Shown in pieces: positions 1 through 20,834 of a stretch of DNA of 64,000 nt. The first letter of the stretch is position 1. Each line of letters starts with the position of its first letter. Below the pieces are notes generated by a model that was given only the letters and a program-made list of their open reading frames with translations, searched no databases and was not told where the DNA came from. Origin of the DNA: Sipunculus nudus (taxonomy: Eukaryota; Annelida; Sipuncula; Golfingiida; Sipunculidae); contig CM049308.1 in NCBI GenBank assembly GCA_026874595.1, forward strand, positions 39,668,527-39,732,526. Direction: 5' to 3'. The translations under genes were made by a program, and so were the position numbers.

Positions 1-768
1 ATATGAAAAGCTAAGAGGAAAGGGGCCCTCCTACATGGTTATAGTAAAGTTCTAAATATATGATTGCAACTAATACACTGACAAGACTGTCATGAAGAAA
101 AACAGTAAAAGTTTTGAGATACTGTGATGCATATGAAAATTTACAGATTGACAGGCAAGTGGACAGAATGGACTAATACCTTTATTTCACTTTCAAGGGA
201 ATAATGCATTTAAGTTTATATATAAGCCTATTTATTAGCATATCCACTTTCCCATTAAGAAGTTTTTTTTATTTACAGATTTTATATATTTTTAATTAAA
301 AACTGAAAATATAAGTTAAAATATTAGAATTGTTGCAAAAGTTGCAATCATTATATATACAGAGTAAAAAAAAAAACTGAAACTAAAAGTTAAAATATTA
401 GAATTGTTGCAAAAGTTGCTATCATTATATATCCAGAGTGTAGCTCATTTTGGGTCATATTATGCATACACATATATTTTATTATTTTTAAATCATAAAT
501 GTTTAAACTGCCACAACATGGCATCTACAAGAATATTCCTTGAATCACTATTAAAAAATTTTGCACATTGGAGTTTTCAGTACATGCTTATTTTTATTCA
601 CCAAAATAAAATAAAAGATTCAGTAAATTTGATAAAATAAAAATTCTTTTCAAATAAAGTATACACACTGTTGGTTGGATGAGGGACAAACAATATCATT
701 GTGCTAATTACTATCCCAGTTTTAAATTATTACTGGAATTAATAGTCAATTTCACACCTGGTGAAGTT
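1..768. other. AT-rich gene-free flank with a short direct duplication
   Basis: No coding exon is visible on either strand. A stretch of about 70 bases around 298-366 is repeated in tandem around 369-440; both copies carry the core TTAGAATTGTTGCAAAAGTT. The last exon of POLR2G (about 39 residues of the RPB7 C-terminus) should lie on the minus strand below exon 5. I looked for it here and in the next 7 kb and did not see it, so it probably lies left of the window. Confidence 0.6.
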
Positions 769-3644
769 TTTAGCTCAGCTGACTTTCAGTCATGCTGAGC
801 TATAGCGATCACTCTTTGTCCGTCGTCCGTCTGTCTGTCTGTCCGTCTGTCCGTTAACCTGGCACAAATCGTAACCGCTGGACTTAGAATCTTGTAACTT
901 TACATTCTGAGAGGTCAATGAAAAATCTCCTTGGAAACCAGAAATTAGGTCTCTGTTACCCATATCCTTCGAGCTATTGGGCCCCAAAGTACCCCCCAGA
1001 ATAGTCAAAATTTTCATACAAAAACTTTAATATCTCATTAACTACATCACTGATGGTCATGATTTTTGGCATACATATTTATCATGAGATGTTTCATCAG
1101 TTCCTGCAGATTGGTGGTGCCACCTGTATTTTTAGATTTTTTACGAATTTTTTTCTCTATTTTTGAGACCTTTAAAAATGTGAACTGTTAACAGGGCACA
1201 AATCATAAAGACTGGACCTAGAATCTTCATTCTTGACACAGTGAGAGACCTATGAAAAGTCTCCATGGAAACCAGAAATTAGGTCTCTGTTACCCATATC
1301 CTTTGAGCTATGAGGCCCCAAAGTACCCCCCAGAATAGTGAAAAATTTCATACAAAAACTTCAATATCTCATTCACTACATCACTGATGGTCATGATTTT
1401 TGGCATACATATTAATCATGAGATGTTTCATCAGTTTCTGCAGACTGCGGACGCCATCTGTATTTTTTCGATTTTTTACGATTTTTTTCTCTATTTTTGA
1501 GACCTTTAAAAATGTGGACATCTGTTAACAGGGCAAAAATCGTAAAGACTGGACCTAGAATCTTCATTCCTGACATTCTGAGAGACCTATGAAAAGTCTC
1601 CATGGAAACTAGAAATTAGGTCTCTATTACCCATATCCTCAAAGCTATGGGGCCCCAAAGTACTCCCAAGAATAGTGAACAATTTCATACAAAAACTTCA
1701 ATATCTCATTAACTACATCACTGATGGTCATGATTTTTGGCATACATATTAATCATGCGTTGTTTCATCAGTTTCTGCAGCCTGGTGGCGCAACCTATAT
1801 TTTTTGATTTTTTACGAATTTTTTCCTCTATTTTTGAGACCTTTAAAAATGTGGACATCTGTTAACAGGGCACAAATCGTTAAGACTGGATCTAGAAGCT
1901 TTATTCTTGATATTCTGAGAGACCTATGAAAAGTCTCCATGGAAACCAAAAATTAGGTCTCTGTTACCCATATCCTTTGAGCTATGAGGCCCCAAAGTAC
2001 CCCCCAGAATAGTGAAAAATTTCATACAAAAACTTCAATATCTCATTAACTACACCACTGATGGTCATGATTTTTGGCATACATATTAATCATGAGATGT
2101 TTCATCAGTTTCTGCAGACTGCGGACGCCATCTGTATTTTTTCGACTTTTTACGATTTTTTTCTCTATTTTTGAGACCTTTGAGGATGCTGTCATCTGTT
2201 AGCGTGGCACAAATCGTAACGACTGGACCTAGAATCTTCTTTTTTGACATTGGGGGAGGCCCATGAAAAGTCTCCTTTGAAACCTGGAATTAGGTCTCTG
2301 TTACCCAGATTCTTCAAGCTATGGGGCTCTGAAGTACCCCCGCTGAATATTGAAAATTTGATACAAAAACTGAAATATCTGAACAACTAATGCATTGATT
2401 ACCATGGTTCTTTGCATGGATATTGATCATGGAGTGTTTCATAGGTTTCTGCAGACTGGTGGCGCCACCTGTATTTTTCGATTCTTTACAAATTTTTTTC
2501 ACTATTTTTGAGACCTTTAAAGATATGAACATCTGTTAACAGGGCACAAATCATAACAACTGGACCTAGAATCTTCATTCTTGACACACTGAAAAGTCTC
2601 CATGGAAACCTGAAATTAGGTCTCTGTTACCCATATCCTTCATGCTGTAGGGCCCCAAAGTACCCCCCAGAATAGTCAAAAATTTCATACAAAGAGATCA
2701 TGAGATGTTTCATCAGTTTCTGCAGACTCCCTAGAAACCTGGAATTAGGTCTCTGTTACCTATATTCTTCAAGCTATGGGGCTTGTTACACATTTTTACC
2801 ATTTTTTTCTCTATTTTTAAGACCTTTAAGGATGTGGTTATGTGTCAACAGGGTACAAATTGTAACAACTTGACCTAGAATCTTCATTCTTGTCATGCAA
2901 GGAGGCCCATGAAAAGTGTCTGTGGAAACCTTAAATTAGTTCTCTGTTTCCCATATCCTTCAAGCTATAGGACTCCGAAGTATCCCTCAGAATAATGGAC
3001 AATTTGATACAAAAGCTGAAGTAATTGACCAACTAATGCAGAGGTCACCATGATTCTTTACATGCATTTTGATTATGGAGTGTTTCATCAGTTTCTTCAG
3101 ACTTATGGTGCAACCTATATTTTATTAAATTTTTTTGAATTTTTTTTTCTATTTTTGAGACCTTTAAGGATGCTGTCATCTGTTAACATGGCACAAATTG
3201 TAACAACTGGACCTAGAATCTTCATTCTTGTCATGCAAGGAGGCCCGTGAGAGTGTCTTTGGAAATCTGAAATTAGGTCTCTGTTACCCATATCCTTCAC
3301 GCTATAGGACTCCGAAGTATCCCTCAGAATAATGGAAAATTTGATTCAAAAGCTGAAGTATCTGAACAATTAATGCAGAAATCACTATGATTCTTTGCAT
3401 GGATGTTGACCATTAAGTGTTTTTATTAGTTTCTGCAGACTGGTGGAACCACCTGTATTTTTTTTAAAGTTTACGCATTTTTTCCCATATTTTGAGATAT
3501 ATAAATTCAGATACAATCTTGGCTTATTCTTTAATCTGTTTGATGCTTCAGTTGAATGGGTATATACTACCATTCAGATGATAAAATTTCCTTTTGCAAA
3601 TCTCTTCACAGTCAGCTGAGCGTCATGACCCATGGGTCACTTGT
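769..3644 (-). mobile_element. Palindrome-ended element with internal 335-bp tandem repeats (family A, full copy, inverted)
   Basis: The element reads on the minus strand. Its 5' end is at about 3644 (ACAAG, then the palindrome GACCCATGGGTC and GCTCAGCTGA in diverged form). Its 3' end is at about 769, ending TCAGCTGAGCTAAAAA after a hairpin, with a GACG/GACA microsatellite at 815-852 just inside it. Between them are about eight tandem units of ~335 bp (starts near 855, 1190, 1525, 1865, 2200, 2535, 2850, 3185; one shortened). There is no coding capacity; the minus-strand ORFs inside simply repeat with the unit. Palindromic ends, subterminal inverted repeats, inner tandem repeats and no clear target duplication fit non-autonomous Helentron-type elements (HINEs; compare molluscan pearl elements). 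That class name is inference. Confidence 0.75.
855..3590. repeat. Internal tandem array, ~335-bp unit, about 8 copies
   Basis: Each unit starts near a TTAACAGGGCACAAATCGTA-like block, passes through ATTAGGTCTCTGTTACCCAT, a CATACAAAAACT stretch and ATGTTTCATCAGTTTCTGCAG, and ends at a GGTGG(C/T)GCCACCTG-like palindrome followed by TTTTTGAGACCTTTAAA. The palindrome is complete near 2460 and diverged in other units. Some units are shortened, for example near 2690-2790. Confidence 0.85.
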
Positions 3645-3842
3645 TACTCTTCAAAAGTAAGGAATTACTTATCTGATGAACATCCACACTTTCATAGCAA
3701 TACACCACTTTGTGGACACAATTAAATGTACACTTTAATCATTGTAACCCTGGTGGTACAATGCAAAATCTAAAATGTAGCATAGCCTAGAATAAGAATG
3801 AATGAAATACAGAAAATAATAACATTCATCTAGTTTATGCAC

Positions 3843-4716
3843 CATCTGGGGGGGGGGGAGTGCAGGGCAGAGGGGAAGCCTGCTGGTAGTGGCCAAGCTG
3901 AGCCAAGGCATGCTGCCTGGGGCGGGTTACATAATGCAAGTGAAGGCTGTACTACTAGGTGGGCTGGATGTAAACAACACTTGACATTGTGTATGAAACC
4001 GTGAATAAAAGCTATTCTTTCCAATCAATTTCTTTGAAATTTCAGATTTTAAAAGATTAAATCCTTATGTATATATTCTGTGAAAATTAAATCAACAGTG
4101 CTTACAGGGAAAAAACGTGCCATTGCCAAAGTTGGACAAAATTTAAGGTATTGATTTTTTATTTATGCTAATAACTTGAAAAATTTGCATAATTCAGATC
4201 TAATTTTGGGTAAACAATTAAATTTTGATTAATTAAGGTTGTATTACTGAAAAAAAGTCCCTACCTTTAACACTTTTGGTCTTAAGTGACCAAATATCTT
4301 TCCTGATTTTTTTACAAAGTCCATTATGTTTGGGCTTATAACTTTTTTAAATTAAATAATACTGACTTAATTTCTGGCATGTACATAGGAACTATATAGA
4401 GGAATATTGATGGTAAATATGAAACAAAACCAGATGAGTGGTTTTGATATTAGGCAGTCCTGAAGTGTTAAAATCGATTTCTAATAAAAAATTGAGGTTT
4501 TTCCTTAATATCTCGAAAGAACGAAGTCCTATTGATCCAATTTCCGGCAAGGTAGGAGATTCTTGGGACATCTAACTGTATGCTGAATTTCAGATTCGTA
4601 GGTCCAATGGTGTTGAAACGTGCCAGTCTTATGGATGGACAGACAGACGGACGGACGGACGACGGACAATGGACCACGACTATATAGCTCAGATGACTTA
4701 TAGTCAGCTGAGCTAA
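3843..4716 (+). mobile_element. Family A element, 3' part with poly-G tract
   Basis: This stretch matches 26272-27114 and the interior of 47771-50059. It begins near a run of 11 G at about 3849, contains the AAATTTAAGGTA and TAGGCAGTCCTGAAGTGT blocks, and ends with a GACA/GACG microsatellite (4638-4665), the CAATGGACCACGACTAT block, then a hairpin and TCAGCTGAGCTAAAAA. The 5' palindromic end is not recognisable, so it is probably 5'-truncated or strongly diverged. Confidence 0.7.
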
Positions 4717-4929
4717 AAATCACTGATTGTGCTCTAGCAGCCATATTGAATTTTTACCAGTCTGAAACTCAATAGGGATGGAGCCATCCTAGGCACCACT
4801 TATCCCTGTGGTTTTGAGAAAGATCCATCGTAACAGTTCTGCTGATTTGACCTTTAAGATCAAAGTCACCAGTTTTTGCACTCCTCAGAGAATTTGGTTG
4901 AATCAACCCATGTATTAAATTTGTGTAAA

Positions 4930-7900
4930 ACTAGATGTGTCGGAACGACACGAATCCCCTTGCCTGGGGCAAATTAGAAATATTTGTTAAATTTTGTAAA
5001 AATTTTTAAGCTCAGGAAGTGTTGTATGGTCAAAAGTGGGTCAACAAGGGCAAAATGCAAACTCGATCTGTAATGGGTCATTATCAAGCAACACACCAAA
5101 AATCAGGCCAGTATCTGCAGGCATTGTGAAAAAAGTCCATACATGTGCATTTTTCATAAAAATTTCTATCTTTCATGAAATTTTCTATGTTCAGGATCTG
5201 TCATATGGTCAAAAATAGGTCAACTGGGACTATACGCGAACTCGATCTGTAAGTGGTCATTATGTGCCCACAGACCAAACATTAGGCCAGTATCTGAAAG
5301 CACTGCATTGCGAAACCAGATGTTGGCAAAAGCTGATCATCAGTTATAAATTTAAATTGGAGAGGTATGTACCATGTTTCATAACAATCCACCAATACTT
5401 TCTGAGAAATAAGCTCCGAAGTTTTTTTCTATACTAAGCTCTGTGACCTTGAAAAGTAGGTCAAGATCACCCATCTTTGAACTTGATCAAGATTATGTAA
5501 ATATCATGCAAAAGCACTGAAGAAATGAAGTTCCTATGTTGAATACCTTTGGAGATATCCTGTACAAAAGGCCAAAATTGAAAAATCCGATAAAAATTCA
5601 TTAAAAAAACAGAAATTGTAGGTGGTGCCACCAAAATTGTGACCATGCATCATTCCAAATGATCATAGTAAGTTTTGTAAAAATCCAGACAATGGTTCCT
5701 GCGATATAAGCTTCTAAGTGTTTTTGAATAATCAGCTCTAAAACAAAGAAAAATAGGTCAAGGTCACCCATCTTTGCACTTGACCAATATTTTGTTGATA
5801 TACATCTTCACTGATGAAATAAAATTCCAACGGTGAATCCTTTTTAGAGATATCCCGCTCACAAGGCCAAAATTGAAAAATCATATAAAAATTGATGATA
5901 AAATCAGAAATTGCAGGTGGCATAACCAAAATTGTGCAGCACGTACAGACCATCAGTCCCAATGATCATAGTAAGTTTTGTGAAAATCCACACAATGGTT
6001 CCTGAGATACAAGCTTCTGAGTGTTTTTCTATAATCAGCTCTAAAATGTAGAAAAATGGGTCAAGGTCACCCATCTTCAAACTTGACCGAGATTTTATCG
6101 ATATGCTTCTTCACTGATGAAATGAAATTCCAACAGTGAATCCTTTTAGAGATATCCCACTTACATGGTAAAAGTTAACAGACGCGGGACGGCGGACGCT
6201 GGACGGACAGATAGACAGACATACAGCTTGGGTGATGACAATAGCCCATCAGCCAATGAGCTGAGGTCTAAAACGGCTGTACATGTACATTTGTCATGAA
6301 AATTTCTATTTTTCATGAAATTTTCTATGTTAAGGAGCCATAAAACAATCAAAAGTAGGTCGACCTGGACGAGACGCGAAATCGATCTGTAACTGATCAT
6401 TATCTGCCCACACACCAAAAATCAGGGCGGTACCTGCAGGCAATGTGGAAAAAAAGTCCCTACATGTGTATTTGTCATGATAATTTATATTTTTCATGAA
6501 ATTTTCTATGTTCAGGAGCCATTAACAGTCAAAAGTAGGTCAACCTGGACCAAACCCGAACTTGATCTGTAACTGGTCAATATCTGCCCACACACCAAAA
6601 ATCAGGCCAATATCTGCAGGCACTGCGAAAAAAATCCGTACATGTGTATTTGTCATGAAAATTTATATTTTTCATGAAATTTTCTATGTTCAGGAGCCAT
6701 AAAACGGTCAACAGTAGGTCAACTGGGACCAAACACGAACTCGATCTGTAACTGGTCAATATCTGCCCACACACCAAAAATCAGGCCAATATCTGCAGGC
6801 ATTACGAAAAAAAGTCCGTACATTTGCACTTGTCATGGAAATTTCTATTTTTCATGAAATTTTCTAAGTTAAGGAGCCGTAAAACGGTCAAAAGTAGGTC
6901 AACTGGGACAAACGCGAACTTGATCTGTAACTGGTCATTATCTGCCCACACACCAAAAATCAGGCCAATATCTGCAGGCATTGCGAAAAAAAGTCCGTAC
7001 ATGTGTATTTGTCATGAAAATTTTTATTTTTTCATGAAATTTTCTTAGTTTAGGAGCCGTAAAATGGTCAAAAGTAGGTAAACCAGGACGAAACGTGAAC
7101 TTTATCTGTAACTGGTCTATATCTGCCAGCACACCAAAAATCAGGCCAATATCTACAGGCATTGTGGAAAAAAGTCCGTACATGTGTATTTGTCATGATA
7201 ATCTACATTTTTCATGAAAATTTCTATGTTCAGGAGCCATAAAACGGTCAAAAGTAGGTCAACCTGGACGAAACCCGAACTTGATCTGTATCTGGTCAAT
7301 ATCTGCCCACACACCAAAAATCAGGCCAATATCTGCAGGCATTGCGAAAAAAAAGTCCGTACATGTGTATTTGTCATGAAAATTTATATTTTTCATGAAA
7401 TTTTCTATGTTCAGGAGCTGTAAAACGATCAAAAGAAGGTCAACTGGAATGAAACACGAACTGGATCTGTAACTGGTCAAAATCTGCCCGCACACCAAAA
7501 ATCAGGCCAATATCTGCAGGCATTACAAAAAAAAGTCCGTACATGTGCACTTGTCATGGAAATTTCTATTTTTCATGAAATTTTCAAAGTTAGGGAGCCG
7601 TAAAACGGTCAAAAGTAGGTCAACCTGGACGAAAAGCGAACTCAATCTGTAACTGGTCACTATCTGCCCACACATAAAAAATCTGGGCAATATCTGCAGG
7701 CATTACGAAAAAGTCCGTACATGTGTATTTGTCATGAAAATTTCTATTTTTCATGAGATTTTCTAAGTTTAGGAGCCGTAAACGGTCAAAAGTAGGTCAA
7801 TCGGGACAAAACGCGAACTCGATCTGTAACTGGTCATTATCTGCCCACACGCCAAAAATCAGGGCAATATCTGAAAGCATTGCGAAAAAAAGTCTGTACA

Positions 7901-7950
7901 ACTGTTTGATTTTGGAATGACGGAAGGACAGACATGGGTAAAACTATATA
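4930..7950 (+). mobile_element. Palindrome-ended element with ~180-bp and ~305-bp tandem repeats (family C)
   Basis: The left end is ACTAGAT followed by the palindrome GTGTCGGAACGACAC (4937-4951) and a short CCCCTTGCCTGGGG hairpin. The middle (about 5380-6230) has ~305-bp repeats with AGGTCAAGGTCACCCATCTT and a GGTGG..CCACC-type palindrome near 5617. The right part (6260-7900) is a regular ~180-bp array. The right end keeps a short GACGGAAGGACAGAC remnant near 7920, but no matching terminal hairpin is clear, so the 3' end may be truncated. The left terminus resembles that of the element at 24645. Confidence 0.65.
6262..7895. repeat. Tandem array, ~180-bp unit, about 9 copies
   Basis: The marker AAAAGTAGGTCAACCTGGAC recurs near 6351, 6531, 6710, 6890, 7070, 7250, 7430, 7610 and 7790, a period of 179-181 bp. 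Each unit also has AACTGGTCATTATCTGCCCA, ACACACCAAAAATCAGGCCA and a CATGAAAATTTCTATTTTTC segment. Two diverged units stand alone near 5035 and 5215. ORFs of 60-85 codons here repeat with the unit and are not genes. Confidence 0.9.
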
Positions 7951-8074
7951 TTTGTATACACAATTCAAATCTTAAAATTCCAGAAGAAATATTGATTGGT
8001 TCAAAAGTTATTACATTTACAAGAAATGAAACAGATGACGACTACAGATGCTGATGGCAGATCAAACACTTTAC

Positions 8075-8098
8075 GTCTCCCCTCATGTGAGGGGAGAC
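8075..8098. repeat. Near-perfect hairpin, 11-bp stem with 2-base centre
   Basis: An 11-base arm GTCTCCCCTCA is followed by TG and then its exact reverse complement. The hairpin starts 34 bases beyond the exon 5 donor of POLR2G, in the following intron. It resembles the terminal hairpins of the palindrome-ended elements in this window and may mark the end of a further decayed copy. Confidence 0.7.
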
Positions 8099-8131
8099 AT
8101 AATTACAGCTGCAGCTAGTAAATGTACTCAC

Positions 8132-15996
<7,865 letters not shown>

Positions 15997-16661
15997 TTCG
16001 TCTGTATCACCGTTTCGTTCCTTGTTCTTTCAGTCCAGTCTTCCAGTTGATAAAGATAGATAAATTAACGAGATAGGTCTTGTTGCCTTATCTAACTGAC
16101 GCAGTTCGTGTTAATTACCAGTGAGTTTCATGTGCATGTGTGGTTTCACTCAATACTCGCATCACAAAATGCTCCATGTGAAAGGTGCAGAATATATACT
16201 TCCGGGTCAGAGGTCGCGTCGGTTCAAGGGAACGCTCCATGGATGTTACTAAAACGTGTGCACGCATGCGTGTATGCGCACTTGCACGCAGATTCACACT
16301 GTTTAAAAATATGCTTAAACATGTGCGGCCCTGGGTGCGGACGGTGTATAAATTAACTTAAATCTTGCAAAAAACAACTAAAATATCATAAATCATCAAA
16401 TTATCATAGCCAAGAACATGATGAAAGAAATAATTCAACTACAACCCAAACTGTTTTCCATCGTCTTACCGCAAGGATTTTTGGGCAATAGTATAAGGCT
16501 TCCCATTCTGTTTTACTTTTAAACATATATTTTAATTATTTTTTTCCCTGCGCATGCCTGGCTAAGCTCATTTACAATTTACAAATAGCACGTACATCTA
16601 TGTTTTCATTGCATCTTACAGAAATTCATTTTGCAATTCATTATATCAAAATATATCTGGT

Positions 16662-16662
<1 letters not shown>
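15997..16662. promoter_or_regulatory. POLR2G upstream region, presumed promoter
   Basis: This is the 5' flank of POLR2G on the minus strand. It is less AT-rich than its surroundings around 16190-16350, with several CpG sites. I see no TATA box placed convincingly before the start, and no divergent gene whose exons I can support. The promoter role is inferred from position only. Confidence 0.35.
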
Positions 16663-16707
<45 letters not shown>

Positions 16708-17006
16708 TTAAACTTTTTAAAAAAATCACTGGTATACTGGTATAATTTAAATTCTCTAAGCACAATTAACAAATATCAAATAAAAAGGAATAAGATGAAT
16801 AATTTAAAATTTGTTCTAAATGTCAGGAACGTACGTCAGATGGCTGGTGCTAGGCCAGGCTGACACTTTGGATGCAAGGCTCTTTGTATTGGCCTGATTT
16901 TTTAACCGTGTGTATGGCTGGGTTCTGGTTGATAAGCTGAAAAAATGAGTATTTTCTGCATATATACACATACATATAAATATATATATATATATTATAT
17001 AAATAA

Positions 17007-17077
<71 letters not shown>

Positions 17078-17087
17078 CAAAGAGCTG

Positions 17088-17134
<47 letters not shown>
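16663..17134. repeat. TA and GA microsatellite cluster
   Basis: TA runs occupy about 16663-16706, 16977-17039 and 17092-17134, and a GA run about 17040-17079. Predicted proteins of alternating Ile-Tyr or Ser-Leu here are artefacts of these runs. Confidence 0.95.
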
Positions 17135-17137
<3 letters not shown>

Positions 17138-17444
17138 AATGTCACGTTTTTTACATCACGGGATATGGGTCGTGTGATTGGTATGCATATTTAAGTTATA
17201 TGTGGTGTCACCTGTGTCGGCCTACTATGCTGAAGTTATGAGCAAATTGAACGCAAGACCCCGCATGGATCACTCCAGGCTGGAATTCTCAGCTTTACCC
17301 TGAGTCACATGACATACTTGAAAATAGCAAAGAACAGGACGTCAAAATCTTACATGCAGACAGATTCTGATAAAACCTGTGGATTCCCTCACAAAATTGG
17401 CACTGTGACCATTTTTTATACGCCTTACCCGGTAAGGTGGCCTA

Positions 17445-17490
17445 ATTCAGCTGAGCATCATGGACCATTGGTCACCATAGTAAGGATCAA
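17445..17490 (-). mobile_element. Family A element, inverted 5'-end fragment
   Basis: Read on the minus strand it has a diverged GACCAATGGTCC palindrome followed by GATGCTCAGCTGAATT, the family A left end. The rest of the copy probably lies to the left (17150-17445) but is too decayed for me to align. Confidence 0.5.
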
Positions 17491-17689
17491 GATAGCTTAT
17501 CTATTTAAAGAGTGGAAATCCCAAAATGCATACTTTTAACCAAAACTTTCCGATATCCCCCAGTTAAAAATAACATTATGTATGGCCTTAATTTTCAGTT
17601 ACTGAAAAAATCAAAACCTTACATATAAAGTGTAAAAAAATGTTAAGAGACCATGTAAAAATTATGCACAAAGAAATAAGAAAGACATC

Positions 17690-17820
17690 GGGTTCTGTGT
17701 TTCAGAGCCGGAATCGTGTGTTTGAATCTCATCCGAGATCCATATTATTATGAGATTTTTCACGGTCTGCTCCCAACCCAGGGGGAGCGCTCTAGCTGCA
17801 GTCTTCCCAGTCGGGAATTT
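17690..17820 (+). repeat. Possible tRNA-derived SINE
   Basis: A B-box-like GTTTGAATCTC lies near 17719, followed by a CTGCTCCCAACCCAGGGGGA tail-like segment directly before the 180-bp satellite. The A box is weak. Confidence 0.3.
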
Positions 17821-17825
17821 GACAT

Positions 17826-19128
17826 CACGGTGATCTCACAATGGCATCACATATTATATCACATGACCTCATCGTGTGACCTCACTGTGACATGAAATCT
17901 GTAACCTAACACTGGTATCACAGTGATGTCACACGCTTAGGTCACATGGTGATCATACTGTGACTTCATCCTGATATCTCTTTCTTGATGTCATAGAGAT
18001 GTCACATGCTGATGTCACCATGACATCACAGATTAGCTCACACAGACCTCATGCTGTGACCTCACTGTGACATGAAATCTGTAACCTAACACTGGTATCA
18101 CAGTGATGTCACACGCTTAGGTCACATGGTGATCATACTGTGACTTCATCCTGATATCTCTCTCTTGATGTCACAGAGATGTCACATGCTGATGTCACCA
18201 CGACATCACAGATTAGCTCACACAGACCTCATGCTGTGACCTCACTGTGACATGAATTTTGTAACCTCACACTGGTGACACAGTGATGTCACATGTTTAG
18301 GTCACATGGTGATCATACTGTGACTTCACCATGATCTGTCTATCTCGATGTCACAGAGATGTCACATGCTGATGTCACCACAACATAACAGATTAGCTCA
18401 CACAGACCTCATGCTGTGATCTCACTGTGACATGAATTTTGTAACCTCACACTGGTGACACAGTGATGTCACACGCTTAGATCACATGGTGATCATACTG
18501 TTATTTCACCATGATCTGTCTATCTCGATGTCACAGAGATGTCACATGCTGATGTCACCACGACATCACGGATTAGCTCACACAGACCTCATGCTGTGAT
18601 CTCACTGTGACATGAATTTTGTAACCTCACACTGGTGACACAGTGATGTCACACGCTTAGATCATATGGTGATCATACTGTTATTTCACCATGATCTGTC
18701 TATCTTGATGTCACAGAGATGGCACATGCTGATGTCACCACGACATCACAGATTAGCTCACACAGACCTCATGCTGTGACCTCACTGTGACATGAATTTT
18801 GTAACCTCACACTGGTGACACAGTGATGTCACATGCTTAGGTCACATGGTGATCATACTGTGTCTTCACAATGATCTGTCTATCTCGATGTCACAGAGAT
18901 GTCACATGCTGATGTCACCACGACATCACAGATAAGCTCACACAGACCTCATGCTGTGACCTCACTGTGACATGGATTTTGTAACCTCACACTGGTGGCT
19001 CAGTGATGTCACATGCTTCGGTCACATGGTGATACTGTAATTTCACCTTGATCGCACTCTCTTCATGTCACAGAGATTTCACATGCTGAGGTCACATGGT
19101 GATCATTTTGTGATATCACCATGACACC
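17826..19128. repeat. Satellite array 1: exact 180-bp monomer, about 7 copies
   Basis: The segment CTCACTGTGACATGAA recurs at 17881, 18061, 18241, 18421, 18601, 18781 and 18961, exactly 180 bp apart. Monomers are rich in short inverted motifs (TCACTGTGA, GTGATGTCACA, GGTCACATGGTGATCA). The first two full monomers are nearly identical to each other, and the next ones share ATGAATTTTGTAACC, showing recent block duplication. The array ends in a shortened unit and then TCTG/CA microsatellites (19134-19180). Confidence 0.97.
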
Positions 19129-19180
19129 TCTTTCTCTCTGTCTGTCTGTCTGTCTGTCTCTCTCTCCCTCACACACACAC
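19129..19180. repeat. TCTG, TC and CA microsatellite
   Basis: Short runs of TCTG, TC and CA border the right end of the 180-bp satellite. Confidence 0.9.
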
Positions 19181-19918
19181 CCAATATGCAAAACATCCAA
19201 ATCAGAAAAGACACATAAAATTATAAATTTTATTTATAATGTTTCACAGTATGTCAGGTTGCACTGAATGTTACACACGACATATATGATATCGGAATAC
19301 TTCTTTCACTTATTTGCTGCCCGCCTCAGTCCCGTATTAGCATTGGCCAAAAAGACCTCTTTTTGTCTGGACACTTCTGATAGGACAGATGTTAGAAACA
19401 TCCTCTCTGGCTCTTCTGGGCGTTAGTTGATCTTCTTTGTTAAAAGTCTTCAGACAAGCTAAAACAAAACAGCCTTAATTTGGTTTTGTGAAAATTATTT
19501 ACACATGATAAAAGAATAAATTCAGTAGAATGGCTTTGTTTAAGATATAAATGTCTCCAATCCCAATCGGCCTCCCCCAAAAGTTAAAGAAAATATCTCC
19601 AAAGTTAGGGGGTTACATGCAATCATCCTAGATTTCTGTAGATTAGATCTTGAAGATCAAGGTCAAAAGTCACCAGTTTTCAAACACTTCTAACACTTGA
19701 AGGAAACATCTTGTGTGTCAAATCTGAGGAAAAATCTTCAGTACCTCATATGTGACAGGAGTCAAAATTACCATAGATTTCCTCAGAATTAACCTCGTTC
19801 AGGAAATGGATAAATAAATACTTGTTTCACATTTGAGGGGGGAAATGCAATACTTGTTTATGATAAATGTATCTTGTTAACAAGAAATTCTACTGATGAC
19901 TGATGGCGGGACTATAAA
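19181..19918. other. Gene-free stretch with a TCAAGGTCA motif
   Basis: No supported gene. The minus strand at 19321-19440 has short open frames without clear borders or recognisable similarity. GATCAAGGTCAAAAGTCACC near 19655 resembles a repeat also present near 4855. Confidence 0.5.
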
Positions 19919-20125
19919 ACAAGGGACCCATGTGTCACGGTGCTCATCTGAAGTTGACCAGGAAGATAAAATCTATAATAATAACAAAAAAGAGTTGTCT
20001 TGGAGGAAAAGGAAACATAGGCCATGGTTGGTTGACATGCTAGGTTTATATTGATGAGTAAGGAATAAGAGTGATCAAACAAAGAGTGATTGCTATAGCT
20101 CAGATGACTTATAGTCAGCTGAGCT
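19919..20125 (+). mobile_element. Family A element, 207-bp internally deleted copy with both ends
   Basis: It starts ACAAGGGACCCATGTGTCAC, GGTGCTCATCTGAAG, and ends GATGACTTATAGTCAGCTGA then GCT. Almost the whole interior is missing and only the GGCCATGGTTGGTTG block remains. It shows that the terminal pieces form one unit and makes this the best copy for defining both ends. Confidence 0.85.
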
Positions 20126-20834
20126 GATAAAGGGTTCTAAGTGGAACCCATTTTGGTTCTTTGGCTTGTCACATATTTGGAACCCATCTTGGTTCCCTGA
20201 GGAACCCTGAATATAGGTTCCTTCTGGAACCCTCAAAAAGGGTTCCCTGGGGAACCTTTCAGGTTCTGTAAATACATTTTTGGTTCCTTGAGGAACCTTG
20301 TATGGTGCTAATTACTTCCGCTGGGTCTTTGCAAAACCATTATTAAGGTCTTTTTTTAAATTAACCAGGAATGGTTCTACAGACATTAACTGGGTTCCTT
20401 GACTTATTTGTTCCGACAGGAACTTTGACAGTTTATACACCAAACCAGACAGGACCAATTCAAATTCACTGCAGGGCGAGATAAAGGAACAGATCTAGCA
20501 CGATTCCTTTTCCTTGGCAGAGGTATGCCCTCAACTGGCATGTCATTCCACTTGGATATTATGACACTTTAATGGGGGACTTTTTTTTAAATCAAATGAA
20601 AGTTACTGTAAAAAAACACAAGAATAAAATACGGGGGTAAACATACTTTATTTAACTTTAAACGAAGCAATTCATATGCTACAAATGTGCAGTTCAGAAC
20701 AAGCAAATGATTGGATGTAGCATTCAGGATTTCTCTCTTAGAATGGTGACACAGGGTACTACAGAAATCCTAAAATTGGTATTACCTCTTATATGTGTGC
20801 TTCAAAGTTTATGTTGCAGTAACTTTATAGAATA

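Noticed and set aside
790-3573. Several minus-strand ORFs of 60-75 codons with similar sequence
   Set aside because: They recur with the 335-bp repeat period and break differently in each unit; they are translations of a non-coding tandem repeat.
6161-7498. Repeated ORFs with phrases such as PADIGLIFGVWADN
   Set aside because: They are the ~180-bp repeat read in frame (180 is divisible by three); there are no start context, splice sites or conservation signs.
16600-17145. ORFs of alternating Ile/Tyr or Ser/Leu
   Set aside because: Created by TA and GA microsatellites.
19321-19445. Minus-strand frame reading like RMFLTSVLSEVSRQKEVFLA
   Set aside because: Open for under 40 codons, preceded by a stop and without a splice site in the right phase; no family recognised.
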